Made by a program: the position numbers and the translations under genes | Shown: piece by piece, positions 14,927-24,128 of the stretch | How the letters are laid out: every line of letters begins with the position of its first letter | How positions within the stretch are numbered: position 1 is the stretch's first letter | The notes under the pieces: generated by a model | What the model was told of the DNA's origin: nothing | The model's input: only the letters and a program-made list of their open reading frames with translations | Database searches by the model: none | Origin: Scytonema hofmannii PCC 7110 | GTDB lineage: Bacteria > Cyanobacteriota > Cyanobacteriia > Cyanobacteriales > Nostocaceae | Length of the DNA stretch: 49,335 nucleotides | Assembly: GCF_000346485.2 (NCBI RefSeq) | Contig: NZ_KQ976354.1 | Location: forward strand, 5,416,243 to 5,465,577 | Direction: 5' to 3'

Positions 14927-16053
14927 TCTAACGGTTCCACAACAACTCTTTTCTCCTCTTCATCTACTGTTACCTTTGCCAATCCAAATAGCTCAATAAT
15001 AGAAGCATTCGTCGTTAAGTGATTGCTAACAACAGCGACTCGGTACTCACTTCTGGTTGATGCTAAAGCAGCTGGCAATAGTAATTGATCTCCCAAATGT
15101 TCATCCACTGGTGCGCCTGTTTCATGAAAGTTCAAAAATTCCTCACAAGCTACCTCAGCAACTTTTTCTGCAGGCAAACCAATACGCCCCAAACCGGTGA
15201 ACCCAGCCAAACTATTTTCATACTCAGCAGTCAGAAACAAACCAGCCCCTGGTGCTACACCTTTTGCATGAATTGGCTGTACTTTTACCTTCAATTGTTC
15301 TTCACGCAATATATTCTCAGCACGACTCGCCATTCTTTGGGGAATATGGGAGGGAAGTTGGGTCACAACTGCTAAACCCCGTACTTGTTGCAAGTCGCCC
15401 CGTTTTAATAAGTTAATACCATTCAGATTGCGATCGCTTTTAGCGCAAGCCGTACCCGGCTTATCGCGAAGCGCAAGCTGTACCCAGCTATCGCCTTTGG
15501 CGCAAGCCGTACCCGGCTTACCGCTACTCACAGACAATTCGACTTCTCCACCACCTTGAGGATACCATCCCCAAGCATTGATTTGCATCGCAACTTGCAC
15601 ACCCATGCGATGCAGTATTGGAAGATACACTTCTTGAATGTAAGTCATTGAGGGGCTGTAATTGACATGGGTTCCACCTCGCAGCATCACTTGGGAATTG
15701 CCATTTGCAAGCACCAACGGTAATAGTACAGTTTGTAACACCATAGCAACAGCACCTGCTGAACCACCCTGCCGTGCTTCGCTCACGTCAAAAGTATAAT
15801 TTCCTACTTGTACAGCACTACCAGGAATAAACTCCAAAGTCATGGAACCCATCGCATCTCCCCGGACTTTGGCACGACAAATTATTGCTGCAGCACGAAC
15901 CGATGTCAGGTGTTGTGCGGCTAGCCCTGGCTTATCGCGTCCAGCACGAATGTTATTTATCCGGATTGGATGACCGGTAATGGCAGATAAACTAAGAGAA
16001 GTACGGAGTATTTGTCCTCCGCCTTCTCCATAAGAACCGTCAATGTCAATCAT
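14914..16053 (-). CDS. rtcA: RNA 3'-terminal phosphate cyclase
   Basis: 379 residues, slightly longer than the usual 340-350. RtcA converts RNA 3'-phosphate to a 2',3'-cyclic phosphate using ATP through an enzyme-AMP intermediate. Recognisable segments are IDGSYGEGGGQILRTSLSLS at the start, QNITS-like AAQHLTSVRAA, GGTHVNYSPSMTYIQ, YPQGGGEVELSVS and VDEHLGDQLLLPAALA. The catalytic His equivalent is in the latter DEHLGDQ. About 32 residues (about 172-205, including two KPGTACAK motifs) have no place in the family and match a palindromic repeat inserted in frame at 15430-15525. It overlaps leuD by 1 nt (TAATG), so it is probably co-transcribed with leuD. No rtcB is visible. Confidence 0.92.
   Translation of the reverse strand: MIDIDGSYGEGGGQILRTSLSLSAITGHPIRINNIRAGRDKPGLAAQHLTSVRAAAIICRAKVRGDAMGSMTLEFIPGSAVQVGNYTFDVSEARQGGSAGAVAMVLQTVLLPLVLANGNSQVMLRGGTHVNYSPSMTYIQEVYLPILHRMGVQVAMQINAWGWYPQGGGEVELSVSSGKPGTACAKGDSWVQLALRDKPGTACAKSDRNLNGINLLKRGDLQQVRGLAVVTQLPSHIPQRMASRAENILREEQLKVKVQPIHAKGVAPGAGLFLTAEYENSLAGFTGLGRIGLPAEKVAEVACEEFLNFHETGAPVDEHLGDQLLLPAALASTRSEYRVAVVSNHLTTNASIIELFGLAKVTVDEEEKRVVVEPLDRKK
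15430..15525. repeat. Palindromic repeat cluster inserted in the rtcA coding sequence
   Basis: Three tandem variants of GCGCAAGCCGTACCCGGCT (one reads GCGCAAGCTGTACCCAGCT) separated by ATCGC/TTTAGC-type spacers. Each unit contains an imperfect dyad (AAGCCGTACCCGGCTT). The length keeps the rtcA frame open and adds about 32 residues. Confidence 0.85.
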
Positions 16054-16661
16054 TAACTTGCAACAGACTCATGCCACCCAGTGTAAGGCAGTTTTGTTGC
16101 AGTTGCCCGAATTTGGTCTCTGTTAGCCACTAACTGACCGCAAGCATCCCAACTCCCAGATAGAAACATATTTCTGGTACTGTCATTTATTGAAATGGAA
16201 GCTGAAAAGTCACCACACTGAACCTGCAAGCTTTCCAAATTCACTGAGATGGTGACTTGAGAATTAGCAGCAAGCCTCTCTTGCAGTTCCTTGGCAGTCT
16301 CTGTATCAACGGTCACACAGGGAATTCCTATGGCAACACAATTCCCAAAAAAGATTTCACTAAAGCTTTCACCAACCACTGCTTGAATGCCCCATTTAAA
16401 AAGCGCTTGTGGTGCGTGTTCTCGTGATGAGCCACAACCAAAGTTCCGGTTAACCACTAAAATATTGGCTCCTTTGTACTGAGGCTGGTCAAAAGAATGT
16501 TGTCCTTTTAATACTGCACGGTCATCAGTAAATACGTGTTCTCCCAATCCATCAAAGGTGACGCACCTTAAATATCTGGCGGGAATGATACGATCTGTGT
16601 CGATATCATTTCCTACTAAAGGAATTCCCCGTCCTGAAACAAATTTGACTTCACTAATCAT
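16053..16661 (-). CDS. leuD: 3-isopropylmalate dehydratase small subunit
   Basis: 202 residues, normal length. With LeuC it isomerises 2-isopropylmalate to 3-isopropylmalate in leucine synthesis. Typical segments: [13 protein letters not shown] near the N-terminus, [15 protein letters not shown] (substrate-binding swivel domain) and [13 protein letters not shown]. It lies 149 bp downstream of leuC, the gap being filled with repeats, and overlaps rtcA by one base. Probable operon leuC-leuD-rtcA. Confidence 0.95.
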   Translation of the reverse strand: MISEVKFVSGRGIPLVGNDIDTDRIIPARYLRCVTFDGLGEHVFTDDRAVLKGQHSFDQPQYKGANILVVNRNFGCGSSREHAPQALFKWGIQAVVGESFSEIFFGNCVAIGIPCVTVDTETAKELQERLAANSQVTISVNLESLQVQCGDFSASISINDSTRNMFLSGSWDACGQLVANRDQIRATATKLPYTGWHESVAS

Positions 16662-16734
16662 AATGAGGATTTTGGATTTTAGATTTTGGATGAGGGGATT
16701 TTGGATGACTCCTATCCCGCTCGAAGATTATTTA

Positions 16735-16808
16735 ATTAAATGAACCACAAAGACGCAAAGAGCGCAAAGATAGAGGCAATTCCCTACTCCCTACTCCCTA
16801 CTCCCTAT
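16735..16808. repeat. Interspersed repeat plus CTCCCTA heptamer STRR
   Basis: 16735-16770 (AATGAACCACAAAGACGCAA...) is an inverted copy of the sequence at 10845-10866. It is followed at 16781-16808 by about four tandem heptamers of the TCCCTAC type. Together they fill most of the leuC-leuD spacer. Confidence 0.85.
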
Positions 16809-16810
16809 TT

Positions 16811-18217
16811 TCACGACAACAATTCCCGCACGTCAGACACTTCCCCTTTAATCGCTGCTGTAGCAACCATTGCAGGACTCATTAACAAAGTCCGACCGGA
16901 AGCAGAACCTTGCCTTCCTTTGAAGTTGCGATTGGAGGAAGATGCACTCATCTGTCTTCCCTGAAGTTTGTCGGGATTCATCGCAAGGCACATTGAACAT
17001 CCGGGTTCGCGCCACTCAAATCCCGCTTCTAAAAAGATTTTATCGAGTCCTTCAACTTCAGCTTGTTGCTTCACCCTTTCCGAACCTGGGACAACAAAGG
17101 CTTTTACTCCCTCTGCAACTTGACGACCTTTGGCAATTTTAGCCGCTTCTCGCAAATCGCTAATGCGTCCGTTGGTGCAACTTCCAATGAAGCAGACATC
17201 AACTTTAGTCCCCTTGATGGGTGCGCCTGGAATCAGATCCATATAATGGTAAGCTTCTTCAGCAATAAACCTTTCCTGTTCTGGCAGTTCTTCGGGCTTG
17301 GGTACGAGTTCGTTCACTCCAATCCCTTGACCCGGTGTAATACCCCAGGTAACGGTTGGGGGAATGTCAGCAGCATCAAAGACAACGACATCGTCGTACT
17401 CTGCATCAGCATCGCTGCGGATGGAGTTCCACCAAGCAATGGCTTCATCCCAATCTTTTCCTTTGGGGGCAAAGTCTCTATCCTTAAGATAATCGTAGGT
17501 GATTTGGTCGGGATTGACGTAACCGCAACGAGCACCACCTTCAATGGACATATTGCAAACGGTCATCCGTTCTTCCATGTTCATTTGCTCAAAGGTTGTG
17601 CCTGCATACTCATAGGCATATCCTACACCGCCTTTGACTCCAAGAGTTCGGATGATGTGGAGAACGACATCTTTGGCATAGACACCTGGTTTTAAAGTGC
17701 CGTTAACTTCAATTTTCCGCACTTTCAGCTTTGATAGAGCTAAGGTTTGAGATGCTAAAACGTCTCTAACTTGGCTGGTTCCAATTCCAAATGCGATCGC
17801 TCCAAATGCACCATGACTTGATGTGTGGCTATCTCCGCAAGCGATGGTCATTCCCGGTTGGCTTAATCCTAGCTCTGGAGCAATCACGTGAACAATACCC
17901 TGACTTCCAGAACCTATATTATAAAATTTTATCCCATTTTCTTGACAATTTTGCTCTAGCGATCGCATCATTTCTTCTGCTAAGCTATCTGCAAACGGAC
18001 GTGCCTGATTGTCAGTGGGAACAATATGATCCACAGTAGCGACAGTCAATTCTGGAAAGAGTGGCTTTAGACCCCGTTCCCGTAACATAGCAAAAGCTTG
18101 AGGACTAGTCACTTCATGAATTAAGTGCAATCCAATAAAGAGTTGTGTATGCCCTGAAGGAAGTATACCAACAGTGTGTGAGTCCCACACTTTGTCAAAT
18201 AAAGTACATTTACTCAT
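16811..18217 (-). CDS. leuC: 3-isopropylmalate dehydratase large subunit
   Basis: 468 residues from the ATG at 18217 ([16 protein letters not shown]), matching the family start; an upstream in-frame codon at 18250 would add 11 unrelated residues. This is the [4Fe-4S] aconitase-type subunit. Cluster ligands are in [10 protein letters not shown] and [11 protein letters not shown]. Other landmarks are [29 protein letters not shown] and [13 protein letters not shown]. It works with LeuD (16053-16661) in leucine synthesis. The sequence upstream to 18382 has no further gene and should hold the promoter. Confidence 0.96.
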   Translation of the reverse strand: MSKCTLFDKVWDSHTVGILPSGHTQLFIGLHLIHEVTSPQAFAMLRERGLKPLFPELTVATVDHIVPTDNQARPFADSLAEEMMRSLEQNCQENGIKFYNIGSGSQGIVHVIAPELGLSQPGMTIACGDSHTSSHGAFGAIAFGIGTSQVRDVLASQTLALSKLKVRKIEVNGTLKPGVYAKDVVLHIIRTLGVKGGVGYAYEYAGTTFEQMNMEERMTVCNMSIEGGARCGYVNPDQITYDYLKDRDFAPKGKDWDEAIAWWNSIRSDADAEYDDVVVFDAADIPPTVTWGITPGQGIGVNELVPKPEELPEQERFIAEEAYHYMDLIPGAPIKGTKVDVCFIGSCTNGRISDLREAAKIAKGRQVAEGVKAFVVPGSERVKQQAEVEGLDKIFLEAGFEWREPGCSMCLAMNPDKLQGRQMSASSSNRNFKGRQGSASGRTLLMSPAMVATAAIKGEVSDVRELLS

Positions 18218-18382
18218 AAACCCACAATCTATATTTTTCGAGACAATCAAGTTTTTACTGAGAGAATTTAGCTTCCGCAGAAGTCGGGATTTTTATCTTA
18301 CCATCAATGCCTTACTGGTTTATACATAGCGTGCGATTCAACGTCATCTTTGTATTGTTGATGTAATACGGCTGAACCCCAT

Positions 18383-19051
18383 CTAAAGCTGTCCTTTTTG
18401 ACAAACAAAATATAATCCACTAATATTCTGACTGGGTATGTAAGCATCAATTTGACGTACCAATTCTTTCATTAATCCCTTTTTTACCAGTTGCTCATGA
18501 GTTTTCTTCCAACCACTCTCTTCATTTTCAAACCAATTCAAACGATAAGAGAAACAAAGTAATCCACTCGGTTTAGTGACACGAATCATTTCCGATAAAG
18601 TTTCTACGGGTGCATTCCCTGGACTACATAATGTTCCGGCACTAATGACAATATCAAAATGGCAATCGGGGTAAGGAATTTCCGGTAAAATTGAATTGCT
18701 CAGTTCTTTATAGAGCTTTTTACTTTTGGCAGATTCGAGCATAGCTTGCGACATATCAATACCGTACCAAGAAGCTTCTTGTACCCCAAGATTCTGAAAC
18801 AGACGGGCTTGATCGCCAGTACCACATCCTACATCTAAGATTTGGAGATGCTCACTGGCGATCAGATTTGAGTAAAGAAGTTCGCAACATTTTTGGGCGG
18901 CAAAAGTACCACCCTCAAAAATTTGATACTTTTTGTCATACCACTGAATTAACAACTCTCGGTTGCTTGCTTGCTCCCCATTCTGTGTAATTTTTTTGTA
19001 TTCTTGCCAATCCTCTTGAGAGAGCATTGTTCTTTCTTTTTTTTCTTCCAT
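18383..19051 (-). CDS. Class I SAM-dependent methyltransferase
   Basis: 222 residues. The AdoMet-binding motif I is ILDVGCGTGDQARLF, followed by the acidic loop YGIDMSQAML and motif IV region FDIVISAGTLC. The fold is complete, but the substrate cannot be read from the sequence; small-molecule acceptors are typical of this group. The start MEEKKERTMLSQ lies in AT-rich low-complexity sequence, and the second Met is an alternative. Solitary gene. Confidence 0.85.
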   Translation of the reverse strand: MEEKKERTMLSQEDWQEYKKITQNGEQASNRELLIQWYDKKYQIFEGGTFAAQKCCELLYSNLIASEHLQILDVGCGTGDQARLFQNLGVQEASWYGIDMSQAMLESAKSKKLYKELSNSILPEIPYPDCHFDIVISAGTLCSPGNAPVETLSEMIRVTKPSGLLCFSYRLNWFENEESGWKKTHEQLVKKGLMKELVRQIDAYIPSQNISGLYFVCQKGQL

Positions 19052-19112
19052 ACTGCCTTCTTCTATTTTAATCTCTGTTGATTTATAGCGTTTCCTAACC
19101 TGCTGAGATACA

Positions 19113-19163
19113 AATTTATCAGCGTTTATCCGCGTTCATCTGCGGTTAATTCTTTTTTCTGTA
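19113..19163 (+). repeat. About 50-bp interspersed repeat, second copy
   Basis: AAATTTATCAGCG...CATCTGCGGTTAATT, nearly identical to 14876-14926 but here in intergenic DNA between two minus-strand genes. Confidence 0.85.
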
Positions 19164-19267
19164 CCTCACGAAAGTGGGAATTGCTATATCGACTATTTTA
19201 ATAAAACAATGGCTAAACCTTTTAAGTGGGCATACAAGGGTAAAGTGTTGGCTATCTAATACTTGGC

Positions 19268-20629
19268 TTATTTACGCGCCCGCTGTACTAGGACTTTACT
19301 CTTACCGGGATTCATTAACCCGTGAGGATCGACCATCTCCTTAAACTTCAGTTGTTCTGGATCGATCGCTTTTCTCCCACCGTCCTCAATAATATATGTG
19401 TGGGGATTGGCAATAAACACTCCTTGCTCTTCGTGATAGCGGATAATTTCGTTAAGTCGTTCCTCTGTTGTAAAACGGACAAGTTGCAAAGCACCAGGAA
19501 CCACATGACCGTGTTGGCGAACAAATTCTAAATGCATAGTTACCTCATCGCCAAAATGATGGTACATATGCTCGACAACTTGCAGATTCGTATCGACAGG
19601 GAATATACTTTGCAAGTAAGTCATAGAAGTATCCACAGTCCGAGCGTGTAATGTCGTGTGATTCCAGGTAAACTCCCCTAAGTTGACACCCTTGCCGACA
19701 TCTTGTGCTAATTTTTGATACGTTATTTTACCACCAAATTGCCCTACCAATCCTGGCAGTAATTCAAAACTGGATTCTGCAATGTTTAACAAAGCCGCAT
19801 GGGTACCATCAGGGATATGCTGTTTGATGGCAGTAAAGTAATGCGGAATTTGGGCTGCAAAAATAGCAATTTCTTTCTTAATCATTCCATCAGCCTCAGC
19901 CAAAGAATGACCAAATCTCGCAGCTTGCATAAAGTCATCAAATGTGACAATGACTTCTACCCAGGGATACGCTGGTCCCAAAGGAATTTCCAACTCAGTA
20001 ATAATACCATTAATGCCCCATGCATGGTTTACCTTTTGCACGTCATCACCGCGCAATTCCATCACTCGTGGTTCATCTTCTAAAGTGACAACTCTTACAG
20101 CTTGAAGATTACCCCTGTCTCCTAAAAAACCGTACTGTATCGATCCAATTCCCCCACTACCCCCTGCAATAAATCCACCAATTGTCGCCGTGCGGTATGT
20201 AGAAGGTACCATTCGCATTTCCCAGCCGATTTCTCGTGCTTGTTTATCTAATGCTGCTAACTTTACTCCAGCTTGCACGCGTGCTATTCCCGGTTTTACC
20301 CAAAGTATTTCGTGCATTCGGGTCATATCTAAAATAACGCCTCCATGTAGGGGAACGCATTGTCCGTAATTCCCCGTTCCTGCACCTCGCACCGTTACTG
20401 GGACGCGATGTTTGACACAAGCTGCTGCTACTTTTAATACTTCTTCTTCGTTAGCAGGGCGCACGACAACATCGCCTACTTTTCCCTGTAGTTTGGGTAC
20501 GAGCACTGGGCTAAAGGTATGGTAATCTTGAGATAATTTTGCTACTTGATGGGAATCAGTGATGAGTTCAATACCTTCTAATGAGGTTATAAGAGCATTT
20601 ATGTCAAAAGATTTTACGGGTGTTGTCAT
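19268..20629 (-). CDS. FAD-binding oxidoreductase (GlcD/PCMH-type)
   Basis: 453 residues. Residues about 35-190 form the PCMH-type FAD-binding domain (VTVRGAGTGNYGQCVPLHGG and IGGFIAGGSGGIGSIQYG), and the C-terminal part resembles FAD-linked oxidases of the GlcD/D-lactate dehydrogenase family, ending DPHGLMNPGKSKVL. It probably oxidises a 2-hydroxy acid or similar substrate, but no partner genes (GlcE, GlcF) are next to it and the substrate is unknown. No signal peptide. Confidence 0.85.
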   Translation of the reverse strand: MTTPVKSFDINALITSLEGIELITDSHQVAKLSQDYHTFSPVLVPKLQGKVGDVVVRPANEEEVLKVAAACVKHRVPVTVRGAGTGNYGQCVPLHGGVILDMTRMHEILWVKPGIARVQAGVKLAALDKQAREIGWEMRMVPSTYRTATIGGFIAGGSGGIGSIQYGFLGDRGNLQAVRVVTLEDEPRVMELRGDDVQKVNHAWGINGIITELEIPLGPAYPWVEVIVTFDDFMQAARFGHSLAEADGMIKKEIAIFAAQIPHYFTAIKQHIPDGTHAALLNIAESSFELLPGLVGQFGGKITYQKLAQDVGKGVNLGEFTWNHTTLHARTVDTSMTYLQSIFPVDTNLQVVEHMYHHFGDEVTMHLEFVRQHGHVVPGALQLVRFTTEERLNEIIRYHEEQGVFIANPHTYIIEDGGRKAIDPEQLKFKEMVDPHGLMNPGKSKVLVQRARK

Positions 20630-21106
20630 AATTATTAACCCAAGTTACTAGTTATTCAGACGGGCGATAAGCGAAGCTTAACAGCTAAAGCCGTTAAGCT
20701 AAAAGCACTTTAAGCAATAAAATCCCCGACACTAGAAATAATGTGGGAGGCAATACTTGTCGGTTAAGCCGTTTTTTCCTCCCCTGCACCCCCTCAACCC
20801 CTGCACCCCCTGCTTGTCTTCCGCGACAATTTTCTTAACTGAGCAGTATTGATGTGGGAGGGATATTATGTTAAATGAAACAATTGCAGTCTATGCTATC
20901 ATTGATGACTTGTTAAAGGCGATTGGGCATACTCTGGCACGGATTGATAGCAGATACTTCACCCGGATTTAGAGGCGAGGTTTAAAGTTCTGACGACCTT
21001 TTGCCCATCGCGCTTTTTGCGATCAAAGCCCCATTAAATATTTGAATGGTACCTGAATGTGCCAAGCTAGAGGTAGAGATTTATTGCAATCATTTTGGGT
21101 TAGGCT
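20630..21106. other. Intergenic region with IS remnant and repeats
   Basis: 477 bp. AGCTTAAC (20675-20682) and GTTAAGCT (20693-20700) form an 8-bp stem upstream of the FAD oxidoreductase gene. A C-rich direct repeat (CCCCTGCACCCCCT) lies at about 20775-20815. An IS982-like transposase fragment occupies 20868-20972. No intact gene. Confidence 0.65.
20868..20972 (+). pseudogene. IS982-family-like transposase 5' remnant
   Basis: The 34-codon frame begins MLNETIAVYAIIDDLLKAIG, the characteristic opening of IS982-family transposases in cyanobacteria. After about 21 residues the similarity ends and TAG follows. No terminal repeats or rest of the transposase are visible, so this is a heavily deleted insertion sequence. 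Confidence 0.65.
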
Positions 21107-21397
21107 ATGGGCATTGATGAAATACTGAAAGCTTATCGGCAAGATATTTTGAGAATTGCGGCTTTGTATGGAGCGTATAATGTGCGGGTGTTTGGTTCGG
21201 TGGCTAGAGGAGAAGCAAGACATGACAGTGATGTAGATTTTTTGGTAGATATTGAACCACAGCGAACCTTGTTAGATCAAATTGCTTTGATGCAGTCTTT
21301 GGAAGAATTGCTAGGACGTAAAGTGGATGTAACTGAACCAGAAACTTTACATGAGTTGATTAAAGATAAAGTGTTGCAGGAAGCTGTGGCGTTATGA
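21107..21397 (+). CDS. MNT-type minimal nucleotidyltransferase (MntA-like antitoxin)
   Basis: 96 residues. The catalytic G-S-x10-D-x-D motif is complete: G30-S31, then D42 and D44 in VFGSVARGEARHDSDVDFLV. In MNT/HEPN systems the nucleotidyltransferase adds AMP to the HepT toxin at the Tyr of its active motif and so silences it. The gene overlaps the HepT-like gene by 4 nt (ATGA), the standard arrangement. The preceding region is repeat-rich and carries an IS remnant, which suits a mobile module. Confidence 0.92.
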   Translation: MGIDEILKAYRQDILRIAALYGAYNVRVFGSVARGEARHDSDVDFLVDIEPQRTLLDQIALMQSLEELLGRKVDVTEPETLHELIKDKVLQEAVAL

Positions 21398-21735
21398 GAG
21401 ATGATAGACTGTACTTGAGCAACATTTTTGAATGTATCGAGCGGATAGAGTCTTATACCTGTGATGGCAAAGAAGTATTTTTACAAACCACAATAATTCA
21501 AGATGCGGTAATTAGAAATTTTGAAATTATTGGGGAAGCAACGAAGCGGTTATCTCCCGAAATCAGAGCCGCTTATCCAGATGTTCCTTGGCAGCAAGTA
21601 GCTGGTTTTAGAGATGTACTGATTCATGATTATTTAAAGGTGAATTTAAATCGAGTTTGGGGCGTGATTGAGCAGAATTTGCCCCAACTAAAGGTAACTA
21701 TTGAGGTGATTTTGCAAGAATTGGGGAAGTTGTGA
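21394..21735 (+). CDS. HEPN-domain toxin (HepT-like, DUF86)
   Basis: 113 residues, all-helical HEPN ribonuclease. The R-x4-H-x-Y motif is intact: R73, H78 and Y80 in FRDVLIHDYL. Arg and His form the RNase site; the Tyr is the expected AMPylation target of the MNT partner. Another family marker is NFEIIGEATKRLS. Translationally coupled to the nucleotidyltransferase gene at 21107-21397. Confidence 0.92.
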   Translation: MRDDRLYLSNIFECIERIESYTCDGKEVFLQTTIIQDAVIRNFEIIGEATKRLSPEIRAAYPDVPWQQVAGFRDVLIHDYLKVNLNRVWGVIEQNLPQLKVTIEVILQELGKL

Positions 21736-22007
21736 GATAAAGCTTTAGTTATTTGACTATAGTTAATTTTCCTTGCCAATTTAGAGACACTGGGTTTGAA
21801 GTGATTGATGCTGGTTCAAATTTTCGAGAAGAAATCAAAGGAAGTCAACCCAAAAATCAGATCTGCTGCATCTGATAGCTCAGCTGGTTCATAGACGCGT
21901 GCTTGCGTTAAATGTAAAAATTTATACTTTTGCCAAAGTCAACTCACCCACACCTTTGAATGACAGGTTAGAATGAATACAGATAAATGTATTAAATCCT
22001 ATCATTC

Positions 22008-23873
22008 ATGACGCCCTCAGACTTGTTAACAGCTCCAGCCTCTACCTCGCTCCAAGCGAAGTTAACGAATTTACGTGCATTGATGGAAGCGTGTCAGTTG
22101 GATGCTTACCTGATTCCCTCTGCTGATGAGCACCTAAATGAGTATCTCCCAGAAGCAAAACAGCGACGAATGTGGCTCAGTGGCTTTACGGGTTCTGCGG
22201 GGGATTTTTTGGTAGGACGAGAATCGAGTTGGTTGTTTGTTGACTTTCGCTACCACGAACAGGCCGATCTAGAGGTTGATTTATCTTTGGTTCATGTCTC
22301 AAAATTGGGCATGGAAGGACAGAAAACTTTGGTGGAAACGTTGGAAACTTTAGGACAAAAATTTTCTGGTTTTCGCTTGGGTTTCGATCCCTTTACTATT
22401 CCTATTGAACAATATCGGACGTTTCAAAATCAACTGAAATCTGCTGGGGTGGAACTGGTATCAGTAGATAAGAATTTGGTAGATATCATTCGTTCCCAAA
22501 GTCCTTGGGTTGAATCAGAACCTATACCTGCTTTGGGTGATTCTAGGGTGTTTTGCGTACCCAATGAAGTCACTGGGGAAACAACAGAGCAGAAGTTGGG
22601 TAGAGTTAGGGAAGCTATGCGATCGCACAAAACGGATATCTTCCCGATTACGAAGTTGGATCAACTCGCATGGCTGTTTAATTTAAGAGGTTGGGATATT
22701 CCCTACAATCCCGTTTTTATTGCTTATGCGATCGTGACTCCAAATAAGGCATTTCTATTGACTAATTTGGATCGTATTGACGCCGAAGTTCAGCAATCTT
22801 TGCAAAGCAATGTAACTTTACTTCCCTACGAGAAATATATAGAAACTCTAAATGCATTAATTTCTCAAGAAAGCCAGAGCAAAGTCCTTTTAGATCCCAA
22901 GCAGACAACGATGGGGACTTATCAGCTCGTAGATAAGCATCGAATTGTAGAAACTGCCAATCCCATTGAGGGAATGAAAGCTCGAAAAAATACGGTTGAA
23001 GTCGAGCAAATGAAGGCGGCGAATCTGAAAGCAAGTCGCGGAAAGTTACGAACTTTAAAGTGGATATCGGAACAACTCTTAACCGGACAGCAATTGAGTG
23101 AGTTGGATGTCGCAAATGCGATCGCTCAATTCTACCAACAACAACCTGGCTTTCAAGGGTTAAGTTTTAATACAATCGCCGGTGCAGGAACGAACAGTTC
23201 CATTGTTCACTACGGTACACCCAGTCCCGACGTCTTGCTGACGAATGGTCAATTCTTCTTACTCGACTCAGGAGCGCAGTATTTGGGAGGGACAACAGAT
23301 GCCACCCGAACTATTATTGTAGGTGAACCAACACCCGAACAAATCTTACGTTATACTGAGGTTTTAAAAGCACACATTAACTGTGCTATGCAACGGTTTC
23401 CCAAAGGAACAACAGGTGTTCAACTTGATGGGATAGCCAGATCTACCATGTGGATGGAGGAACTTGACTACGGGCATGGTACTGGGCATGGTGTTGGTGC
23501 TTTTTTAAACGTCCATGAAGGACCAAATGGCATCAGCAAGCGAGCCTCTGAACCTTTAGAACCGGGTATGGTAACGAGCATTGAACCGGGGTTTTACTTA
23601 CTCAATTGGGGAGGAATTCGTATTGAAAACCTCTACGTAGTCAAAAATTTAACACCAGAGTTAGAGCTTCAAGCAGATCCAAGCAAAACCCCTTGGTATG
23701 GCTTTGAACCTCTGACATACATTCCTTTCGATAAACGCTTGATAGCGCTAGATCGATTGGAGCCTCGACAACGTCAGTGGTTGGAAAATTACTATGTAGC
23801 CGTTGTGGAGAAGTTAACTCCGATTTTAGAGCCGAATGAAGTAGACTGGCTGAGAGAAGCGTGTCAATTGTAA
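22008..23873 (+). CDS. Xaa-Pro aminopeptidase (M24B, aminopeptidase P)
   Basis: 621 residues, the three-domain long form like eukaryotic cytosolic aminopeptidase P rather than the 440-residue E. coli PepP. It removes N-terminal residues preceding proline using two divalent metals. Two creatinase-like N-terminal domains occupy about 1-320. The C-terminal pita-bread domain carries the ligands: the two Asp of LDSGAQYLGGTTDATRT, His in GHGTGHGVGAF, Glu in IEPGFY and Glu in GIRIENLYV. Its TAA stop coincides with the first bases of the MITE-like element at 23871. Solitary, no signal peptide. Confidence 0.93.
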   Translation: MTPSDLLTAPASTSLQAKLTNLRALMEACQLDAYLIPSADEHLNEYLPEAKQRRMWLSGFTGSAGDFLVGRESSWLFVDFRYHEQADLEVDLSLVHVSKLGMEGQKTLVETLETLGQKFSGFRLGFDPFTIPIEQYRTFQNQLKSAGVELVSVDKNLVDIIRSQSPWVESEPIPALGDSRVFCVPNEVTGETTEQKLGRVREAMRSHKTDIFPITKLDQLAWLFNLRGWDIPYNPVFIAYAIVTPNKAFLLTNLDRIDAEVQQSLQSNVTLLPYEKYIETLNALISQESQSKVLLDPKQTTMGTYQLVDKHRIVETANPIEGMKARKNTVEVEQMKAANLKASRGKLRTLKWISEQLLTGQQLSELDVANAIAQFYQQQPGFQGLSFNTIAGAGTNSSIVHYGTPSPDVLLTNGQFFLLDSGAQYLGGTTDATRTIIVGEPTPEQILRYTEVLKAHINCAMQRFPKGTTGVQLDGIARSTMWMEELDYGHGTGHGVGAFLNVHEGPNGISKRASEPLEPGMVTSIEPGFYLLNWGGIRIENLYVVKNLTPELELQADPSKTPWYGFEPLTYIPFDKRLIALDRLEPRQRQWLENYYVAVVEKLTPILEPNEVDWLREACQL

Positions 23874-24000
23874 GGGACTTCCAAATCAAAAAAATTCCAG
23901 AAATCTCTTGTGGTGCGGGCGTCTCGCCCGCAACTGGTATAGGACGGGCGGGGACGCCCGTCCCACAAGATGGATAATTTATTTCTTGGAAGTCTCTAAG
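23871..24000. mobile_element. MITE-like hairpin element, 130 bp
   Basis: Imperfect terminal inverted repeats TAAGGGACTTCCAA and TTGGAAGTCTCTAA (12/14) enclose a long hairpin whose arms are CTTGTGG-nn-CGGGCGTC and GACGCCCG-nn-CCACAAG. Related copies lie at 32695-32791 and, truncated by the window edge, at 49307-49335. No coding capacity. Confidence 0.8.
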
Positions 24001-24046
24001 TAAACTTAGTCCTAACTCATCAGCACAAATACTGCCTAGTTAACAC

Positions 24047-24072
24047 CTCGTACCAATGATTGCTGGTACGAG
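24047..24072. other. Perfect 9-bp hairpin in an intergenic region
   Basis: CTCGTACCA and TGGTACGAG are separated by 8 nt, about 57 bp before the SGNH hydrolase start. There is no T-run, so it is a poor intrinsic terminator; it may be a regulatory dyad. Confidence 0.4.
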
Positions 24073-24128
24073 TAAGTAACCTTGCCAACAGCAGTACCAA
24101 TTGTAACCTATAAGCGAGCGATCCAGTT

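Noticed and set aside
15085-15375. Plus-strand 96-aa frame opposite rtcA
   Set aside because: Antisense shadow of a well-supported gene.
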